The notes: generated by a model from the sequence alone, not told the origin. Shown: positions 24,383 through 32,696, counted from the stretch's first letter. The stretch is DNA of 34,260 bases from an uncultured Collinsella sp. (GCA_900768435.1 CAAGCW010000027.1:1-34260), one strand, 5' to 3'. A program made the numbers and translations.

Positions 24383-25378
24383 ATGGCGGATCACGGCATC
24401 GTTGCGGTGTTCGGCAGCATGAACATGGACCTTTCGGTGGCGTGCGAGCGCATGCCGCGTGCGGGCGAGACAGTCGGTGGCAGCGGTTTTATCACCAACG
24501 CTGGTGGCAAGGGCGCTAACCAGGCCGTCGCTGCTGCGCGCATGGGTGCGCGCACGTGCATGATCGGCGCTGTTGGGCGCGATACCTTTGGCGATGCGCT
24601 CGTGGCAGGGCTCCAGGATGCCGGCGTGGGCGTTGAGTTTGTGGCGCGTCGCGATGACGTGGAGACCGGTACCGCGACTATCATTCGCTGCGAGAGCGAC
24701 AACCGCATCGTGCTGTCGCCGGGCGCCAACCATGCGCTTGCGGGCGAGGACGTTGCCCGCGCACTGAGGAGCTTGGTGGCCGACGAGCTCGACGGCGATG
24801 CCAGCGAGATTGCCCCGGCTGCTGGCGGCGTCTTTATCGCCCAGGGCGAATGCGATCTGATGGCAACGGCCGCGGCGCTCTCTTGCGCTCACGAGCTGGG
24901 GTTCTATACGATCTTTAACCCGGCGCCCGCCTGCGACCTGCCGGCAGGAGCGTGGCCAGCGGTCGACCTGGTCTGCCCCAACGAGACCGAGTGCCAGGTG
25001 CTGACGGGCATTCTGCCCACGGATGATGCGAGTTGCGTCGCCGCGCTCAATGCGCTGCTCGACAAGGGCGCCGGGGCTGCGGTCATCACGTTGGGCGGCG
25101 CCGGCTCGGTTACGCTCGGCGATGGCGGTGAGCCGCTGCGCATGCCGGCGCTTTCGAGCGCGGTGGTCGATACGACGGCCGCGGGCGATACGTTTATCGG
25201 CGCGTTGGCGGCGGCTCGTCTGGAGGGCCTGCCGCTCTTTGAGTGCATGGCGGCGGGCGCTCGCGCCTCGGCGGTGACGGTGTCGCGCCTGGGCGCTCAG
25301 CAATCAATTCCCACGCGTGCGGAAGTCGAGCACAAGTTTGGTTTAGACGGTTTGGATGTAGACGGAGAAGCGGAGTAG
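24383..25378 (+). CDS. rbsK: Ribokinase (PfkB family)
   Basis: A 331-aa cytoplasmic kinase that phosphorylates D-ribose at O5 using ATP. It shows the ribokinase start VFGSMNMDLSV, the sugar-binding GGKGANQAVAAARMGA (about residues 40-55), the NPAPA turn and the C-terminal PfkB signature DTTAAGDTFIGALA with the catalytic Asp. All are intact and the length is normal. The frame is open from 24254, but GAGGAGG lies 5 nt before the ATG at 24383. The nucleoside hydrolase gene starts 4 nt after the stop. Together they would convert ribonucleosides to base plus ribose 5-phosphate. No ribose transporter or RbsD is nearby. Confidence 0.92.
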   Translation: MADHGIVAVFGSMNMDLSVACERMPRAGETVGGSGFITNAGGKGANQAVAAARMGARTCMIGAVGRDTFGDALVAGLQDAGVGVEFVARRDDVETGTATIIRCESDNRIVLSPGANHALAGEDVARALRSLVADELDGDASEIAPAAGGVFIAQGECDLMATAAALSCAHELGFYTIFNPAPACDLPAGAWPAVDLVCPNETECQVLTGILPTDDASCVAALNALLDKGAGAAVITLGGAGSVTLGDGGEPLRMPALSSAVVDTTAAGDTFIGALAAARLEGLPLFECMAAGARASAVTVSRLGAQQSIPTRAEVEHKFGLDGLDVDGEAE

Positions 25379-25382
25379 AACA

Positions 25383-26357
25383 ATGGCAACCAAGAAGCTG
25401 ATCCTTGATCTGGATATGGGTGTGGATGATGCGATGGCGCTCGCCTATGCCATCGCGAGCCCCGAGGTGGAGCTCGTCGGCATCACCACGTGCTTTGGCA
25501 ACGTGCGCGTCGAGCAGTCGGCGCACAACTGCTTGGCGGTGCTCGACCTGTTGGGTCGTCCCGAGGTGCCGGTGTACCTGGGCGCCGATCGTCCCATGAA
25601 GGCGACCGAACCCTACACGCCGCCGGCGTCCACCACGCTTATCCACGGCAAGAACGGCATCGGCGGCGCAAGCGTGCCCGCCTCGCCGTACGAGCCGGTG
25701 GGCGCGACGTCGGCCGATGGCAATGCGGCGGTCGATTACCTGATTGATGCCGCGCGTACCTATGGCCTCGATCTGGTCTACGTTGCGACCGGCCCGCTCA
25801 CCAATCTGGCGCTTGCCCTAGAGCGCGATGCGGCGGCGATGATGTCTATCGGTCGCGTGGTCGTGATGGGCGGTGCGCTTACCGTGCCCGGAAACGTGAG
25901 CGCGGGCGCCGAGGCCAATATGGCAAGTGATCCCGAGGCGGCCGATGCCGTGCTGCGTTCGGGCCGCAAGCTCACTATGGTGGGCTTGGATGTGACGCAC
26001 CGCGTGGTGCTCACGCGCCGCGACGTTGCCGGCTGGACGGGCTCGGGCACTATGGCCGGTTGCGCGTTTGCGAGCATGGTGGAGCACTACATTGGCTCGT
26101 ACGAGATGAACGCCCCCTACCTGGGCGGCTGCGCGCTGCACGATCCGCTGGCGGTTGCCGTGGCGATTGATCCCACGCTCGTGGGTGCGCTCGGCTGTAA
26201 CCTGCGTGTTGACTTGCTGGGCGAGTATCGCGGCCGCACCATCTGCGACGAGCACCGTCTGTCCGATCCAGATAAGAGCGCGCTCGTGGCGCTCACCGTG
26301 GACGCCCCGCGCTTCCTGTCCGAGTTCAAGGCCCGTATGGCTCGTGTCCTGGGCTAA
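25383..26357 (+). CDS. Inosine-uridine-type nucleoside hydrolase
   Basis: A 324-aa enzyme of the IunH/Rih family that cleaves the N-glycosidic bond of ribonucleosides to a free base and ribose. The Ca2+-binding N-terminal motif reads DLDMGVDDAMAL (normally DTDxGxDD, here with Leu and Met in place of the usual Thr and Pro). ITTCFGNVRVEQSAHN, YVATGPLTNLALAL and the substrate and metal motif ALHDPLAVAVAI are present, so it should be active. Base preference cannot be read from the sequence. It is cotranscribed with ribokinase, which would take its product. A strong terminator follows. Confidence 0.9.
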   Translation: MATKKLILDLDMGVDDAMALAYAIASPEVELVGITTCFGNVRVEQSAHNCLAVLDLLGRPEVPVYLGADRPMKATEPYTPPASTTLIHGKNGIGGASVPASPYEPVGATSADGNAAVDYLIDAARTYGLDLVYVATGPLTNLALALERDAAAMMSIGRVVVMGGALTVPGNVSAGAEANMASDPEAADAVLRSGRKLTMVGLDVTHRVVLTRRDVAGWTGSGTMAGCAFASMVEHYIGSYEMNAPYLGGCALHDPLAVAVAIDPTLVGALGCNLRVDLLGEYRGRTICDEHRLSDPDKSALVALTVDAPRFLSEFKARMARVLG

Positions 26358-26370
26358 ATGATTTTCACGC

Positions 26371-26406
26371 CCCGTCCCATGTAGTCAATTTGGGACGGGC
26401 TTTTTT
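26371..26406 (+). terminator. Terminator of the ribokinase/nucleoside hydrolase operon
   Basis: CCCGTCCCA (26371-26379) pairs with TGGGACGGG (26391-26399) around an 11-nt loop and is followed by CTTTTTT. The loop side contains GTAGTCAATTTGGGAC, which recurs inverted upstream of luxS (32763-32778). Confidence 0.88.
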
Positions 26407-26454
26407 AGCTACCGAGTAAATACGCCCGTTGGGGGAATAGTCGCGTCGCTTCGC

Positions 26455-26481
26455 TTGACAACAGGCTAAACTAGCTATTAA
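26455..26481 (+). promoter_or_regulatory. Promoter of the LacI-type regulator gene
   Basis: A consensus -35, TTGACA (26455-26460), is followed after 15 nt by TATTAA (26476-26481). CTGTTTA (26494-26500) and AACATTTACTA, shared with the region before the isomerase gene, lie just downstream, so autoregulation is likely. Confidence 0.5.
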
Positions 26482-26493
26482 ACATTTACTATT

Positions 26494-26500
26494 CTGTTTA
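26494..26500 (+). promoter_or_regulatory. CTGTTTA half-site at the LacI-type gene
   Basis: This heptamer occurs about 13 nt after the -10 box, paired with AAACATTTACTA at 26480-26491. The same heptamer occurs three times before the isomerase operon. Confidence 0.4.
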
Positions 26501-26583
26501 GATTGAATTTGCGGTCGTTTAGTTGTCGAGTCACGGGGCGGTCAGGCCACGATGCTCCGCCACGACCGTTGCTAGGGGGAACA

Positions 26584-27594
26584 ATGGCCAAAGCAAGTGT
26601 TCGCGAGATCAGCCGCATCACCGGTTTTTCGCCCGCAACCGTGTCCAACGCGCTCAACCGCAAGCGCAGCGTGAGCGAGGAGACCGCCAAAGTCATCCTG
26701 GAGTGCGCGCAGTCGCTCGGCTATCAGCAGTCGACGCAGCTCGAGAGCATCCAGTTTGTGCTCGCGCGCAAGACGGGCGCCATCCTGGACGAGAGCACCT
26801 TCCACCCCGCGGTCATCGAGGGCGTGGAGCGCCAGGCGCGTCGCCACGGCATGAGCACGAGCTTTGTCTCGCTCGACTTTAGCGACCTGGACGCCGTGCG
26901 CCCGCAGGTCGAGGGCCTGATTGCCGATCCGTCTGCCGCCATCGTGCTGATGGGTACCGAGCTGGGTGAGGAAGACTACGCCTTGTTTGCCAACGCTGCC
27001 GCTCACCTGATCGTGCTCGACGGCTGGAGCGACCGCCAGTACTTCGACGCCGTGGTCATCGCCAACACCGATTCGGTGCTGCGTGCCGTGGACTACCTTA
27101 TCGAGAAGGGCCACAAGCACATCGGCTACCTGGCAGGCGACCTTCGCATCCGCAACTTTAAGGATCGCGAGCGCGGCTATCGCCAGGCGCTCGAGGATGC
27201 GGACCTTGAGGCCAACCCGTCGTGGCGCATCACGCTGGGCACCACGCTCGAGGGCGCTTACCGCGACATGGGCGCGTGGCTCGACAGCGTCCCGTGCGAT
27301 GGCCTGCCGACAGCCTTCTTTGCCGAAAACGACGTGCTCGCCGTGGGTGCCATGCGCGCACTGAACGAGCACGGCATCCGCGTGCCCGAGGATGTCTCGA
27401 TCATCGGCTTTGACGACCTGTCCCTGGGCGCGTTCTCCAACCCACCGCTCACCACGGTGCATGTTCCCAAGCACGAGGTGGGCGAGATCGCGGTGCGCCG
27501 TCTGGTGGGCAACATCCGCAATCCCAAAAGCTACACCTGCAAGACGGCCGTGTCGACCTATTTTGTCGAGCGCCAGAGCGTGCGCGAAATCTAG
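26584..27594 (+). CDS. LacI-family transcriptional regulator
   Basis: A 336-aa repressor. Residues 3-50 are the LacI helix-turn-helix and hinge (VREISRITGFSPATVSNALN, then SVSEETAKVILE). Residues about 60-335 are a periplasmic-binding-protein-like effector domain with typical elements (DYLIEKGHKHIGYLAGD, TAFFAENDVLAVGAMRALNE, PEDVSIIGFDDL, PPLTTVHVPKHEVGEIAVRRL). It should bind a sugar or sugar phosphate and control the isomerase/transketolase/kinase operon that starts 257 nt downstream. The frame is open from 26503, but the ATG at 26584, with AGGGGGA upstream, gives the normal family start. CTGTTTA sites near its own and the operon's promoter are likely operators. Confidence 0.93.
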   Translation: MAKASVREISRITGFSPATVSNALNRKRSVSEETAKVILECAQSLGYQQSTQLESIQFVLARKTGAILDESTFHPAVIEGVERQARRHGMSTSFVSLDFSDLDAVRPQVEGLIADPSAAIVLMGTELGEEDYALFANAAAHLIVLDGWSDRQYFDAVVIANTDSVLRAVDYLIEKGHKHIGYLAGDLRIRNFKDRERGYRQALEDADLEANPSWRITLGTTLEGAYRDMGAWLDSVPCDGLPTAFFAENDVLAVGAMRALNEHGIRVPEDVSIIGFDDLSLGAFSNPPLTTVHVPKHEVGEIAVRRLVGNIRNPKSYTCKTAVSTYFVERQSVREI

Positions 27595-27659
27595 GCGAAG
27601 GCGCCACCGTCTCCGGCGTGCCACAGCGCGCTCGGGCAGCATGTACGACGTCATCCAAG

Positions 27660-27685
27660 AGGGGTCCAACAGGGACCCCTTTTTG
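27660..27685 (+). terminator. Terminator of the LacI-type gene
   Basis: AGGGGTCC (27660-27667) pairs with GGACCCCT (27673-27680) around AACAG and is followed by a run of T residues. Confidence 0.85.
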
Positions 27686-27704
27686 TTCCCCTTGTATGTT
27701 CAGA

Positions 27705-27822
27705 TTGTTTACATACCGTTTAGGCTGATTTATCTACCGTCTACGGGTATTTCGCGCTAAACTACTAAACAGTAGAGTAAAACATTTAGTAAACAGAACA
27801 AAACGAAACACGCATCTGTTTA
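27705..27822. promoter_or_regulatory. Operator cluster upstream of the sugar operon
   Basis: The 165-nt gap before the isomerase gene is AT-rich and holds repeated CTGTTTA-type sites: TTGTTTA at 27705-27711, CGTTTAGG near 27717, TAAACAG (inverse) at 27766-27772 and 27790-27796, and CTGTTTA at 27816-27822. The inverse copy at 27790 sits in ACATTTAGTAAACAG, which resembles the site before the LacI-type gene. Several spaced copies suit a DNA-looping LacI repressor. TTTACA (27708) and TATCTA (27731), 17 nt apart, are a possible promoter. Confidence 0.5.
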
Positions 27823-27850
27823 CTGAACATGCAACTAGGGGAGGACGTAC

Positions 27851-29251
27851 ATGGACAAGATCAAGCTCGGCTTTGTGCCCACGCGTCGCAGCATCTTTAG
27901 CGCGCCGGACGCGGTCAAGTATCGCGGCCTGACGGCTGATCGCCTGCGCGAGATCGGCGTCGACTTCGTGGATATCGACGACATCAACGACGAGGGTCTG
28001 CTGTTCGACGACAGCCACATCGAGCCTATCGTCAAAAAGTTCCGCGCCGAGGGCGTCGACGGCATCATGCTGTGCCACGCCAACTTTGGCACCGAGTACG
28101 TCTGCGCCCGCCTCGCCCGCGAGCTCGGTCTGCCTGTGCTGCTGTGGGGCCCGCGCGACGAGCGCCCCGAGCCCGATGGCACCCGCCTGCGCGATAGCCA
28201 GTGCGGCCTGTTTGCCACCGGCAAGGTCCTGCGCCGCTTCCAGGTCCCCTTCACCTACATGACCAACTGCCGCCTGACCGACCCCGAGTTCGAGCGCGGC
28301 GTCTGGGACTTCTTGGCCGTGTGCAACGTGGTCAAGACCTTCAAGCGCACCCGCGTTCTGCAGATGGCCACCCGCCCGTTCGACTTCTGGTCCACCATGT
28401 GCAACGAGGGCGAGCTGCTCGAGAAGTTCAACATCCAGCTTTCGCCCATCCCCATGACCGAGCTTGTCCAGGCTGTGCGCGACGCCCAGGCCGACGAGCA
28501 GGCCATGGCCGCCATGCTCGCCCACATTGCCGACAGCTTTGAGATCTGCATCCCCCAGGACAAGGTTCCCGCGGTCGCAGGACTCGCCATCGCCATGAAG
28601 CGCCTGGTCGACAAGTACGGCTGCAACGCCGGCGCCATCCAGTGCTGGAATGCCCTGCAGGATGAGCTGGGCATTATGCCTTGCGCCGCCAACGCCATCC
28701 TCAACGAGATGGGTATCCCCATCGTGTGCGAGACCGATATCCACGGCGCCATCACCGCACTGATGGTCGAGGCCGCCGACCTGGGCCGTCACCGCGGCAT
28801 GTTCGCCGACTGGACCGTGCGCCATCCCGATAACGAGAACGGCGAGCTGCTGCAGCACTGCGGCCCCTGGCCCTGCAGCTGCGCGGCCGTTAAGCCCAAG
28901 CTCACCTACCCGCTGGCCTTCGATCACCCCGGCGCGCTGACGGCCGAGGCCAAGCACGGCGACCTCACCCTTGCCCGCTTTGACGGCGACAACGGCGAGT
29001 ACTCGCTACTGCTGGGCAACGCCCGCGGCATCGACGGCCCGGCCGGCATGGGCACCTACCTGTGGGTTGAGGTCGAAAACCTCAAGCGCCTCGAGGCCAA
29101 GATCGTCGAGGGCCCCTACATCCACCACTGCGTCGCCATCCACGCCAACGTGGTGCCGGTGCTCTACGAGGCGTGCAAGTACATCGGCATTGTCCCCGAC
29201 CTGTACGATCCCATCGAAGAAGACGTCAAAGCTTACCTGCGAGGAGAGTAG
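27851..29251 (+). CDS. Sugar isomerase of the L-fucose isomerase family
   Basis: A 466-aa cytoplasmic protein of the FucI/AraA-like family (COG2407), Mn2+-dependent aldose-ketose isomerases. The N-terminal half is Rossmann-like (KIKLGFVPTRRSIFSA, VDGIMLCHANFGTE, LPVLLWGPRDE). The C-terminal half contains CWNALQDELG, CETDIHGAITALM and the His-rich GPYIHHCVAIH, the regions that supply Glu, Asp and His metal ligands in FucI. It is shorter than E. coli FucI (about 590 aa), so the substrate probably differs from fucose. GGGGAGGA precedes the ATG. It is first in an operon with a split transketolase 2 nt downstream and a FGGY kinase. An aldose such as D-apiose, a pentose or a tetrose is likely. Confidence 0.87.
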   Translation: MDKIKLGFVPTRRSIFSAPDAVKYRGLTADRLREIGVDFVDIDDINDEGLLFDDSHIEPIVKKFRAEGVDGIMLCHANFGTEYVCARLARELGLPVLLWGPRDERPEPDGTRLRDSQCGLFATGKVLRRFQVPFTYMTNCRLTDPEFERGVWDFLAVCNVVKTFKRTRVLQMATRPFDFWSTMCNEGELLEKFNIQLSPIPMTELVQAVRDAQADEQAMAAMLAHIADSFEICIPQDKVPAVAGLAIAMKRLVDKYGCNAGAIQCWNALQDELGIMPCAANAILNEMGIPIVCETDIHGAITALMVEAADLGRHRGMFADWTVRHPDNENGELLQHCGPWPCSCAAVKPKLTYPLAFDHPGALTAEAKHGDLTLARFDGDNGEYSLLLGNARGIDGPAGMGTYLWVEVENLKRLEAKIVEGPYIHHCVAIHANVVPVLYEACKYIGIVPDLYDPIEEDVKAYLRGE

Positions 29252-29253
29252 AA

Positions 29254-30090
29254 ATGGCAACTATCGAAGAGCTTGAATCCCTGCGTTGGGACCTTCGCCG
29301 CGATTGCGTCGATATCATCATGGCTGGCGCCGGCGGGCACATCGGCGGCGACATGTCGGTCATCGATGCCCTCATGACCCTCTACGCCAACCACCTCAAC
29401 ATTTCTCCCGAGACCGTCGACGATCCCAACCGCGATCGCTTCGTGCTCTCCAAGGGCCACGCCATGGAGGCCTACTACGCGGTGCTCTGCCACGAGGGCT
29501 ATCTTGACCTCGATGACGTCAAGGCCCGCTTCTCCAAGTTCGGCAGCCCCTACATCGGCCACCCCAACAACAAGCTCAAGGGCATCGAGATGAACTCGGG
29601 CTCGCTGGGTCACGGCCTGCCCGTGGCCGTCGGGATGGCGCTTGCCGGCAAGATGGATGGCCGCGACTACCGCGTCTACACCATCATGGGCGACGGCGAG
29701 CTTGCCGAGGGCTCGGTCTGGGAGGGCGCCATGAGCGGCGGCAACTACCAGCTCGATAACCTGTGCGCGCTCGTGGACCGCAACCGCCTGCAGATCAGCG
29801 GCAGCACCGAGGACGTCATGAAGCAGGATTCGCAGGAGGAGCGCTGGGCCGCCTTCGGTTGGAACGTGCTGTCCATTCCGGGCAACGACGTCCAGGCCAT
29901 CGACGCCGCGCTGACGCTGGCCGCCGAGACCAAGGGTAAGCCCACGGTCATCATCCTCAACACGGTGAAGGGCTACGGCTCGCCGGTTATGGAGGACAAG
30001 GCCGCCTGGCATCATCACCTGCCCAACGATGAGGAATATGCCCAGATCATCGCCGATTTCGCTGCCCATAAGGAGGCTATCAATGGCTAA
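29254..30090 (+). CDS. Transketolase subunit alpha (N-terminal half)
   Basis: A 278-aa protein equal to the thiamine-diphosphate-binding half of transketolase. It shows AGAGGHIGGDMSVIDALMTLY, FVLSKGHAMEAYYAVL, the catalytic-pocket GSLGHGLPVAVGMALAGK and the cofactor motif GDGELAEGSVWEGAM ending in DRN (GDG-x-N). It needs the beta subunit encoded next to form the active site. Two-subunit transketolases occur in the general pentose phosphate pathway but also in dedicated routes such as D-apulose 4-phosphate or sulfofructose cleavage. The ATG at 29254 is preceded by GAGGAGAG and follows the isomerase stop by 2 nt; its end overlaps the beta gene by 8 nt. Confidence 0.93.
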   Translation: MATIEELESLRWDLRRDCVDIIMAGAGGHIGGDMSVIDALMTLYANHLNISPETVDDPNRDRFVLSKGHAMEAYYAVLCHEGYLDLDDVKARFSKFGSPYIGHPNNKLKGIEMNSGSLGHGLPVAVGMALAGKMDGRDYRVYTIMGDGELAEGSVWEGAMSGGNYQLDNLCALVDRNRLQISGSTEDVMKQDSQEERWAAFGWNVLSIPGNDVQAIDAALTLAAETKGKPTVIILNTVKGYGSPVMEDKAAWHHHLPNDEEYAQIIADFAAHKEAING

Positions 30091-31024
30091 CAAGATCGCC
30101 AACCGCAAGGTTATCTGTGACACGCTGCTCGAGGCCGCCGCAACCGATAAAGACATCGTCGTCCTGTGCTCCGACTCCCGCGGCTCCGCGTCGCTCACGC
30201 CGTTCTTCGATCAGTATCCCCAGCAGTCCATTGAGGTCGGCATTGCCGAGCAGGACCTGGTGAGCATCGCTGCCGGCATGGCCTCGTGCGGTAAGAAGGC
30301 CTGGGCCGCCTCGCCGGCGTCCTTTGTGACCACGCGTTCGTATGAGCAGTGCAAGGTCGACGTTTCGTACTCCAACACCAACGTCAAGCTCATCGGCATC
30401 TCGGGCGGCGTGTCCTATGGCGCCCTGGGTATGAGCCACCATTCTGCGCAGGATATCGCCGCTATGAGCGCGATTCCCAACATGCGCGTGTATCTGCCGA
30501 GCGACCGCTTCCAGACCGCCGAGCTTGTGCGCGCCCTGGTAGCCGACAACAAGCCGGCCTACATCCGCGTGGGCCGCAACCCGGTGGAGGACGTGTACAC
30601 CGAGGACGAGTGCCCGTTCCAGATGGATCGCGCCACCTGGGTGCGCCGCGGCACTGATGTGACGCTCGTCGCCACCGGCGAGATGGTCCGCCATGCCGTG
30701 GACGCTGCCGACCTGCTGGCCGAGCAGGGCATCTCGGCAACGGTGCTCGACATGTATTGCGTCAAGCCGCTTGACGCCGAGGCCGTGATTGAGGCCGCCG
30801 GTGCCACGCGCGCCGTCGTGACGGTCGAGGAGCACAGCCCCTTCGGCGGCCTGGGTTCTATGGTCGCGCAGGTGGTGGGCGAGCATTGCCCGCGTCCGGT
30901 CAAGTGCCTCTCCCTGCCCGACGCGCCGGTCATCACCGGCACGAGCCCCGAGGTCTTCGCGCACTACGGCCTGACGGGCGAGGGAATCGCCAAGACGGTC
31001 GCCGAGGTCCTTCCCGCAGAGTAA
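30083..31024 (+). CDS. Transketolase subunit beta (C-terminal half)
   Basis: A 313-aa protein with the pyrimidine-binding domain (residues about 5-165: CSDSRGSASL, VGIAEQDLVSIAAGMA with the cofactor-activating Glu, GISGGVSYGALGMSHHS) and the C-terminal transketolase domain (about 185-305: VTLVATGEMVRHAVDAADLL, VVTVEEHSPFGGLGSMVAQV). It completes the transketolase that moves a two-carbon ketol unit from a ketose phosphate to an aldose phosphate. The ATG at 30083 lies inside the end of the alpha gene (8-nt overlap) with AAGGAGG upstream, so the two subunits are translationally coupled. Confidence 0.93.
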   Translation: MANKIANRKVICDTLLEAAATDKDIVVLCSDSRGSASLTPFFDQYPQQSIEVGIAEQDLVSIAAGMASCGKKAWAASPASFVTTRSYEQCKVDVSYSNTNVKLIGISGGVSYGALGMSHHSAQDIAAMSAIPNMRVYLPSDRFQTAELVRALVADNKPAYIRVGRNPVEDVYTEDECPFQMDRATWVRRGTDVTLVATGEMVRHAVDAADLLAEQGISATVLDMYCVKPLDAEAVIEAAGATRAVVTVEEHSPFGGLGSMVAQVVGEHCPRPVKCLSLPDAPVITGTSPEVFAHYGLTGEGIAKTVAEVLPAE

Positions 31025-31058
31025 TTGGTGCATCGGGGACAGGTTTGCACCAATCCTT
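31024..31058. repeat. Hairpin with GGGGACAGG loop (repeat family, possible attenuator)
   Basis: ATTGGTGCA (31024-31032) and TGCACCAAT (31046-31054) enclose a 13-nt loop containing GGGGACAGG, followed by CCTTTT. It belongs to the GGGGACAG family and sits inside the operon between the transketolase and kinase genes, where it could partly terminate transcription or set an mRNA boundary. Confidence 0.6.
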
Positions 31059-31121
31059 TTAGGTTGAATTCTGAGCAGGCCGGCTGCGCTCTCATGAGCC
31101 GGTCGGCCACTCGCTCCTTGT

Positions 31122-31149
31122 CCGTCGGGTTTTAGTTTTGAATCGACGG
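31122..31149 (+). promoter_or_regulatory. Hairpin before the FGGY kinase start
   Basis: CCGTCG (31122-31127) pairs with CGACGG (31144-31149) immediately before the GGGAGACAGGAG ribosome-binding region. A longer imperfect hairpin (CCGGCT/AGCCGG) lies at about 31079-31101. The 142-nt gap shows no clear promoter, so the kinase is probably read from the upstream operon. Confidence 0.35.
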
Positions 31150-31166
31150 GGGAGACAGGAGAGTAC

Positions 31167-32657
31167 ATGAGCAAATACATCATCGGAATCGATCAGTCCA
31201 CACAGGGTACTAAGGCGCTGCTGGTGGACGAGGGCGGCCATCTGATCCATCGCGCCGACCGCTCACATCGCCAGATTGTCAACGAGGCCGGCTGGGTGAG
31301 CCACGACCCGGCCGAGATCGCCGCCAACGTGCTGGCTGTGGCACGCACCGTGGTGGAGGAGACCGGGGTCGATCCGGCAGACATCGCCGGCGTTGGCATT
31401 TCCAACCAGCGCGAGACCACCGTTGCCTGGAGCCGCACGACGGGCGAGCCGCTGTGCGATGCCGTGGTGTGGCAGTGCGCCCGCGCCCGCGAGCTGTGCG
31501 ACGAGCTGGCCGCGCGCGAGGGCGTGGCCGAGCTGGTGCGCGACACGACGGGTCTAGTGCTCTCGCCCTACTACCCGGCGGGCAAGATGGCCTGGATCCT
31601 CGCGAACGTTCCCGCGGCTGCCGAGGCCGCTGCAGCGGGCGAGCTGTGCCTGGGCACCATCGATGCCTGGGTGGTCTGGACGCTCACGGGCGGCGCGGAG
31701 TTCCGCTGCGACTGGTCCAACGCCAGCCGCACGCAACTCTTTGACCTGCGCCGTGGCTGCTGGAGCGAGCCGGTGTGCGAGGCCTTTGGCGTTGACGTGG
31801 CCTGCCTGCCACAGGTGACCGATTCCGATGGCCTGTTCGGCATGACGGACCTGGGCGGCTTTTTGCCGGCACCCGTGCCCATTCACGGCGTGCTCGGCGA
31901 CAGCCATGCCGCCTTGTTTGCGCAGGGCTGCCATAGCCGCGGCATGGCCAAGGCGACCTATGGCACCGGCAGCTCGGTCATGATGAACGTCGGCGACGAG
32001 TTCGTCGCCAGCTCGCACGGGCTTTCGAGCTCGCTCGCATGGCGCATGGACGGCGTGACCGAGTACGTGCTCGAGGGCAACGTGAGCTACGCCGGCGCCG
32101 TCAAGACGTGGCTGCGCGACGATCTGGAGCTCATCAATAACCCCGAGGAAGTTACCGACCTGTGCTACGCCGCCAATCCGGCGAGCCGCGTCTACTTTGT
32201 GCCGGCGTTCACTGGCCTGGGCGCGCCGCACTGGGCGAGCGATGCCGAGGGCTGCGTCTTTGGCATGACGCGCACCACGGGCCGTGCGGAGTTCGTAAAG
32301 GCCGCCGACGAGTCGATCGCCTATCAGATCTTCGACGTGATCGATGCGATGGTCGAGGATTCGGGCGCGGCACTGGCCGAGCTTCGTGTTGACGGCGGTC
32401 CCACGCGCGACGCGTACCTGATGCAGTTTGAGAGCGACCTGGTCGGCTCGCCCATCCGCATTGCGAGCAACGACGAGATGAGCGGTCTGGGTGCGGCTTG
32501 GGCCTGCGGCATTGCGCTGGGCATGTACACGCGCGATGTCGTTGACGTCTACGGCGCCCGCGGCATCGTGGAGCCTGCCATGCCTGCCGACGAGCGAGCC
32601 AAAAAGATCGCCGGCTGGCGTCACGCCGTCGACGCGACCATCGCCTACACTGCCTAG
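31167..32657 (+). CDS. FGGY-family carbohydrate kinase
   Basis: A 496-aa ATP-dependent sugar kinase close to the glycerol kinase branch: IIGIDQSTQGTKALLVDE (ATP phosphate-1 loop), GISNQRETTVAWSRTTGEPL, VVWQCARA, SPYYPAGKMAWIL, KATYGTGSSVMMNVG and LRVDGGPTRDAYLMQF. The substrate motif that reads GDQQAALFGQ in glycerol kinase is GDSHAALFAQG here: the catalytic Asp is kept but the Gln that contacts glycerol is Ser. A ketose or polyol other than glycerol is therefore likely. Following an isomerase and a split transketolase, it should phosphorylate the ketose made by the isomerase, for example D-apulose. AGGAG precedes the ATG. Confidence 0.9.
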   Translation: MSKYIIGIDQSTQGTKALLVDEGGHLIHRADRSHRQIVNEAGWVSHDPAEIAANVLAVARTVVEETGVDPADIAGVGISNQRETTVAWSRTTGEPLCDAVVWQCARARELCDELAAREGVAELVRDTTGLVLSPYYPAGKMAWILANVPAAAEAAAAGELCLGTIDAWVVWTLTGGAEFRCDWSNASRTQLFDLRRGCWSEPVCEAFGVDVACLPQVTDSDGLFGMTDLGGFLPAPVPIHGVLGDSHAALFAQGCHSRGMAKATYGTGSSVMMNVGDEFVASSHGLSSSLAWRMDGVTEYVLEGNVSYAGAVKTWLRDDLELINNPEEVTDLCYAANPASRVYFVPAFTGLGAPHWASDAEGCVFGMTRTTGRAEFVKAADESIAYQIFDVIDAMVEDSGAALAELRVDGGPTRDAYLMQFESDLVGSPIRIASNDEMSGLGAAWACGIALGMYTRDVVDVYGARGIVEPAMPADERAKKIAGWRHAVDATIAYTA

Positions 32658-32696
32658 GCGGCTGCGCGGCGCCCGCAGGCTATTCCCGGGCAGCTC

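Noticed and set aside
31167..32657. Plain glycerol kinase GlpK
   Set aside because: Close overall, but the glycerol-contact Gln is replaced by Ser (GDSHAAL), there is no glpF or glpD nearby, and the operon context is isomerase plus transketolase.
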